Assembly (NCBI GenBank): GCA_013140395.1
Contig: JABFSY010000360.1
Coordinates: 1 to 5,794, forward strand
Length of the DNA: 5,794 nt
Direction of reading: 5' to 3'
Source of the DNA: Cyclobacteriaceae bacterium
GTDB taxonomy: Bacteria > Bacteroidota > Bacteroidia > Cytophagales > Cyclobacteriaceae
Part shown: positions 4,318 through 5,794 of the stretch, piece by piece
How the letters are laid out: each line of letters opens with the position of its first letter
Position numbering within the stretch: the first letter of the stretch is position 1
Notes under the pieces: generated by a model
What the model was told of the DNA's origin: nothing
Seen by the model: the letters and a program-made list of their open reading frames with translations, nothing else
The model's database searches: none
Translations under genes and position numbers: made by a program

Positions 4318-5794
4318 TGAACATAAAGCAATCCATATTAGTAAGAGTAAGAGTCGCATTTTTATGCGTTCTCATTTTTGCTATTTGTGTGGGCGCTAAA
4401 ATAGGGCATATTCAAATTGTGGAAGGCGAGAAGTGGGCCAAGATGAGTGAAGAAATCAACTTTGACTATAAAAAGGTAAAAGCCACCCGCGGCAATATTT
4501 ATTCGGACAACGGAAGTTTACTGGCTACCAGTCTTCCCTTCTATAAAGTAGCTATTGATCCTACCCTGGCTAAGGAAGAAATTTTTAGACAAGGGATTGA
4601 CTCGCTTTCTTGGTTTTTGTCCAGGTATTACAAAGACCGGTCTGCAAAGGAGTACAAAGAAATGCTGAAGGATGCGCGGGCCACGGGTAAACAATATGTT
4701 ACCATTAATCGCAAGCGGATCAATTACCAAACAAAAAAGGAAATGATGAGTTGGCCCATCTTCCGCGATGGCCGCTACAAAGGTGGAGTGATTTTTGAAA
4801 AAATGGATGTGCGCTATCGGCCCTTCTCGAATTTGAGCCGAAGAACCGTTGGATTTGTAAATGAAGATGGAAAAGGCGCAGGGTTAGAATATAGTTTTGA
4901 TGAGGCATTGGGTGGACAAGATGGGGAGGCATTGTTTCAAAAAATTGCTGGTGGTACATGGAAGCCTGTATTTGATGCGAACAACATCAAAGCCATTGAT
5001 GGTCTGGATATTCAAACAACTATTGATATCAATCTTCAGGACGTAGCCGAGACTTCACTTCACCGCGCCATGCAGGCCCACAATGCAGATGAAGGCACGG
5101 TTGTAGTGATGGAAGTGAAAACAGGACACATCAAGGCTATTTCAAATTTAACTGCCGATGGGCGAGGTGGTTTTCAAGAAGAGTTTAATCACGCAGTAGG
5201 CGGCTCCATTGAGCCGGGTTCTACTTTTAAGTTAGTGACGATGATGGCTTTGTTAGAAGAAACGAACATTGAATTAACTGACACGATCAACACGGGTAAT
5301 GGTGAGTACAAGTTTTACAACCGGATAGTACGCGACCACGAAGAGGGGGGCTACGGCAAGATCACAATTCAGCGTGCGTTTGAACTCTCCTCTAACATCG
5401 CAATGGCCAAATTGATCGACAAGCATTTTGGCACGAAGCCATCTAAGTTTTTAGAGTATGTGGACAAATTGAAATTATCTACACCACTTGGACTACAGAT
5501 CACCGGGGAATCGTATCCTAAAATTACTCGTCCAAAAGACAAAAACTGGAGCGGCATTACACTGCCATGGATGGCTTACGGCTATGGATTTGAAATTTCC
5601 CCGCTACATACGTTGACCTTGTATAACGCAATTGCCAATGAGGGCAAAATGATCAAGCCGGTTTTTGTCACTTCAGTCAGTGAAGCAGATCGCATCAAAC
5701 AAGAATATGAAACAGAGAAGATAGATTCAAAAATATGTTCTTCTAAAACATTGAATCAACTTAAGCTGCTCTTGGAGGGCGTGGTGGACAACGG
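4317..5794 (+). CDS. ftsI: Septal peptidoglycan transpeptidase FtsI (PBP3 class), 3' end outside the window
   Basis: FtsI cross-links septal peptidoglycan as partner of the glycosyltransferase FtsW. The frame is open from ATG 4317 to the window end (492 codons plus two bases), so the gene is incomplete only because of the window. A short cytoplasmic start precedes a transmembrane anchor at about residues 11-30 (VRVAFLCVLIFAICVGAKIG). The class B PBP pedestal begins with TRGNIYSDNGSLLATS (R58-A70), and GAGLE at 187-191 is its usual GxxGLE element. The transpeptidase domain shows the active-site serine in EPGSTFK (S302-T-F-K305) and the SxN motif S358-S-N360. The KTG motif should lie just beyond the end, after GVVDNG. 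The one-base overlap with the ftsL-like stop (TAATG) indicates translational coupling. FtsI is chosen over other class B PBPs because of its place in the cluster. Confidence 0.95.
   Translation, partial: MNIKQSILVRVRVAFLCVLIFAICVGAKIGHIQIVEGEKWAKMSEEINFDYKKVKATRGNIYSDNGSLLATSLPFYKVAIDPTLAKEEIFRQGIDSLSWFLSRYYKDRSAKEYKEMLKDARATGKQYVTINRKRINYQTKKEMMSWPIFRDGRYKGGVIFEKMDVRYRPFSNLSRRTVGFVNEDGKGAGLEYSFDEALGGQDGEALFQKIAGGTWKPVFDANNIKAIDGLDIQTTIDINLQDVAETSLHRAMQAHNADEGTVVVMEVKTGHIKAISNLTADGRGGFQEEFNHAVGGSIEPGSTFKLVTMMALLEETNIELTDTINTGNGEYKFYNRIVRDHEEGGYGKITIQRAFELSSNIAMAKLIDKHFGTKPSKFLEYVDKLKLSTPLGLQITGESYPKITRPKDKNWSGITLPWMAYGYGFEISPLHTLTLYNAIANEGKMIKPVFVTSVSEADRIKQEYETEKIDSKICSSKTLNQLKLLLEGVVDN

Noticed and set aside
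4518..5557. Several - strand frames in the right part of the window
   Set aside because: All lie antisense to ftsI, which has complete family motifs on the + strand.

Overview
The right-hand two thirds of this window (from about 2400 on) is the start of a division and cell wall (dcw) cluster in the order mraZ, rsmH (mraW), ftsL-like, ftsI, all on the + strand. The ftsL-like protein type, the weak or absent Shine-Dalgarno sequences, and the style of intergenic repeats point to a Bacteroidetes (Bacteroidota) chromosome, probably a Cytophagales-like relative. This placement is inferred from sequence character, not from a database search.

Region 1-802 is the 3' part of a DnaG-like TOPRIM primase gene that is already open at the window edge. 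It is AT-rich, with heavy ATA, AGA and GGA codon use unlike the dcw genes, and it ends right after the TOPRIM domain with no helicase-interaction domain. It looks like a phage or mobile-element primase. Region 803-1026 has no gene; it holds a GC hairpin and short direct repeats. Region 1027-1548 encodes an unrecognised exported protein of 173 aa. Region 1662-1877 encodes a possible 71-aa protein of unknown function, preceded by a 14-bp palindrome.

Region 1878-2481 is about 600 bp with no convincing gene. It contains a perfect 10-bp-stem hairpin (2050-2072), a GC-rich element with nested inverted repeats (about 2149-2262), an inverted pair of MraZ-box-like heptamers (2262-2278), a small GC hairpin (2321-2332), and then the clear MraZ operator: three perfect AAAGTGG boxes on an exact 10-bp period (2405-2431). 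The mraZ start is best placed at 2482, downstream of the operator.

MraZ should bind the operator and control transcription of the cluster. RsmH methylates 16S rRNA. The FtsL-like protein and FtsI belong to the septal peptidoglycan machinery, and their genes overlap by one base (TAATG). ftsI is cut by the window end after its SxxK and SxN motifs and before KTG. The only spacer inside the cluster, between rsmH and ftsL, is filled by a 58-bp palindrome built from eight heptamers (four per arm around a GC centre).

No new enzymatic or defence system is visible. The items most worth following up are the heptamer palindrome, the structured GC-rich element upstream of mraZ, and the possible second MraZ site on the opposite strand.
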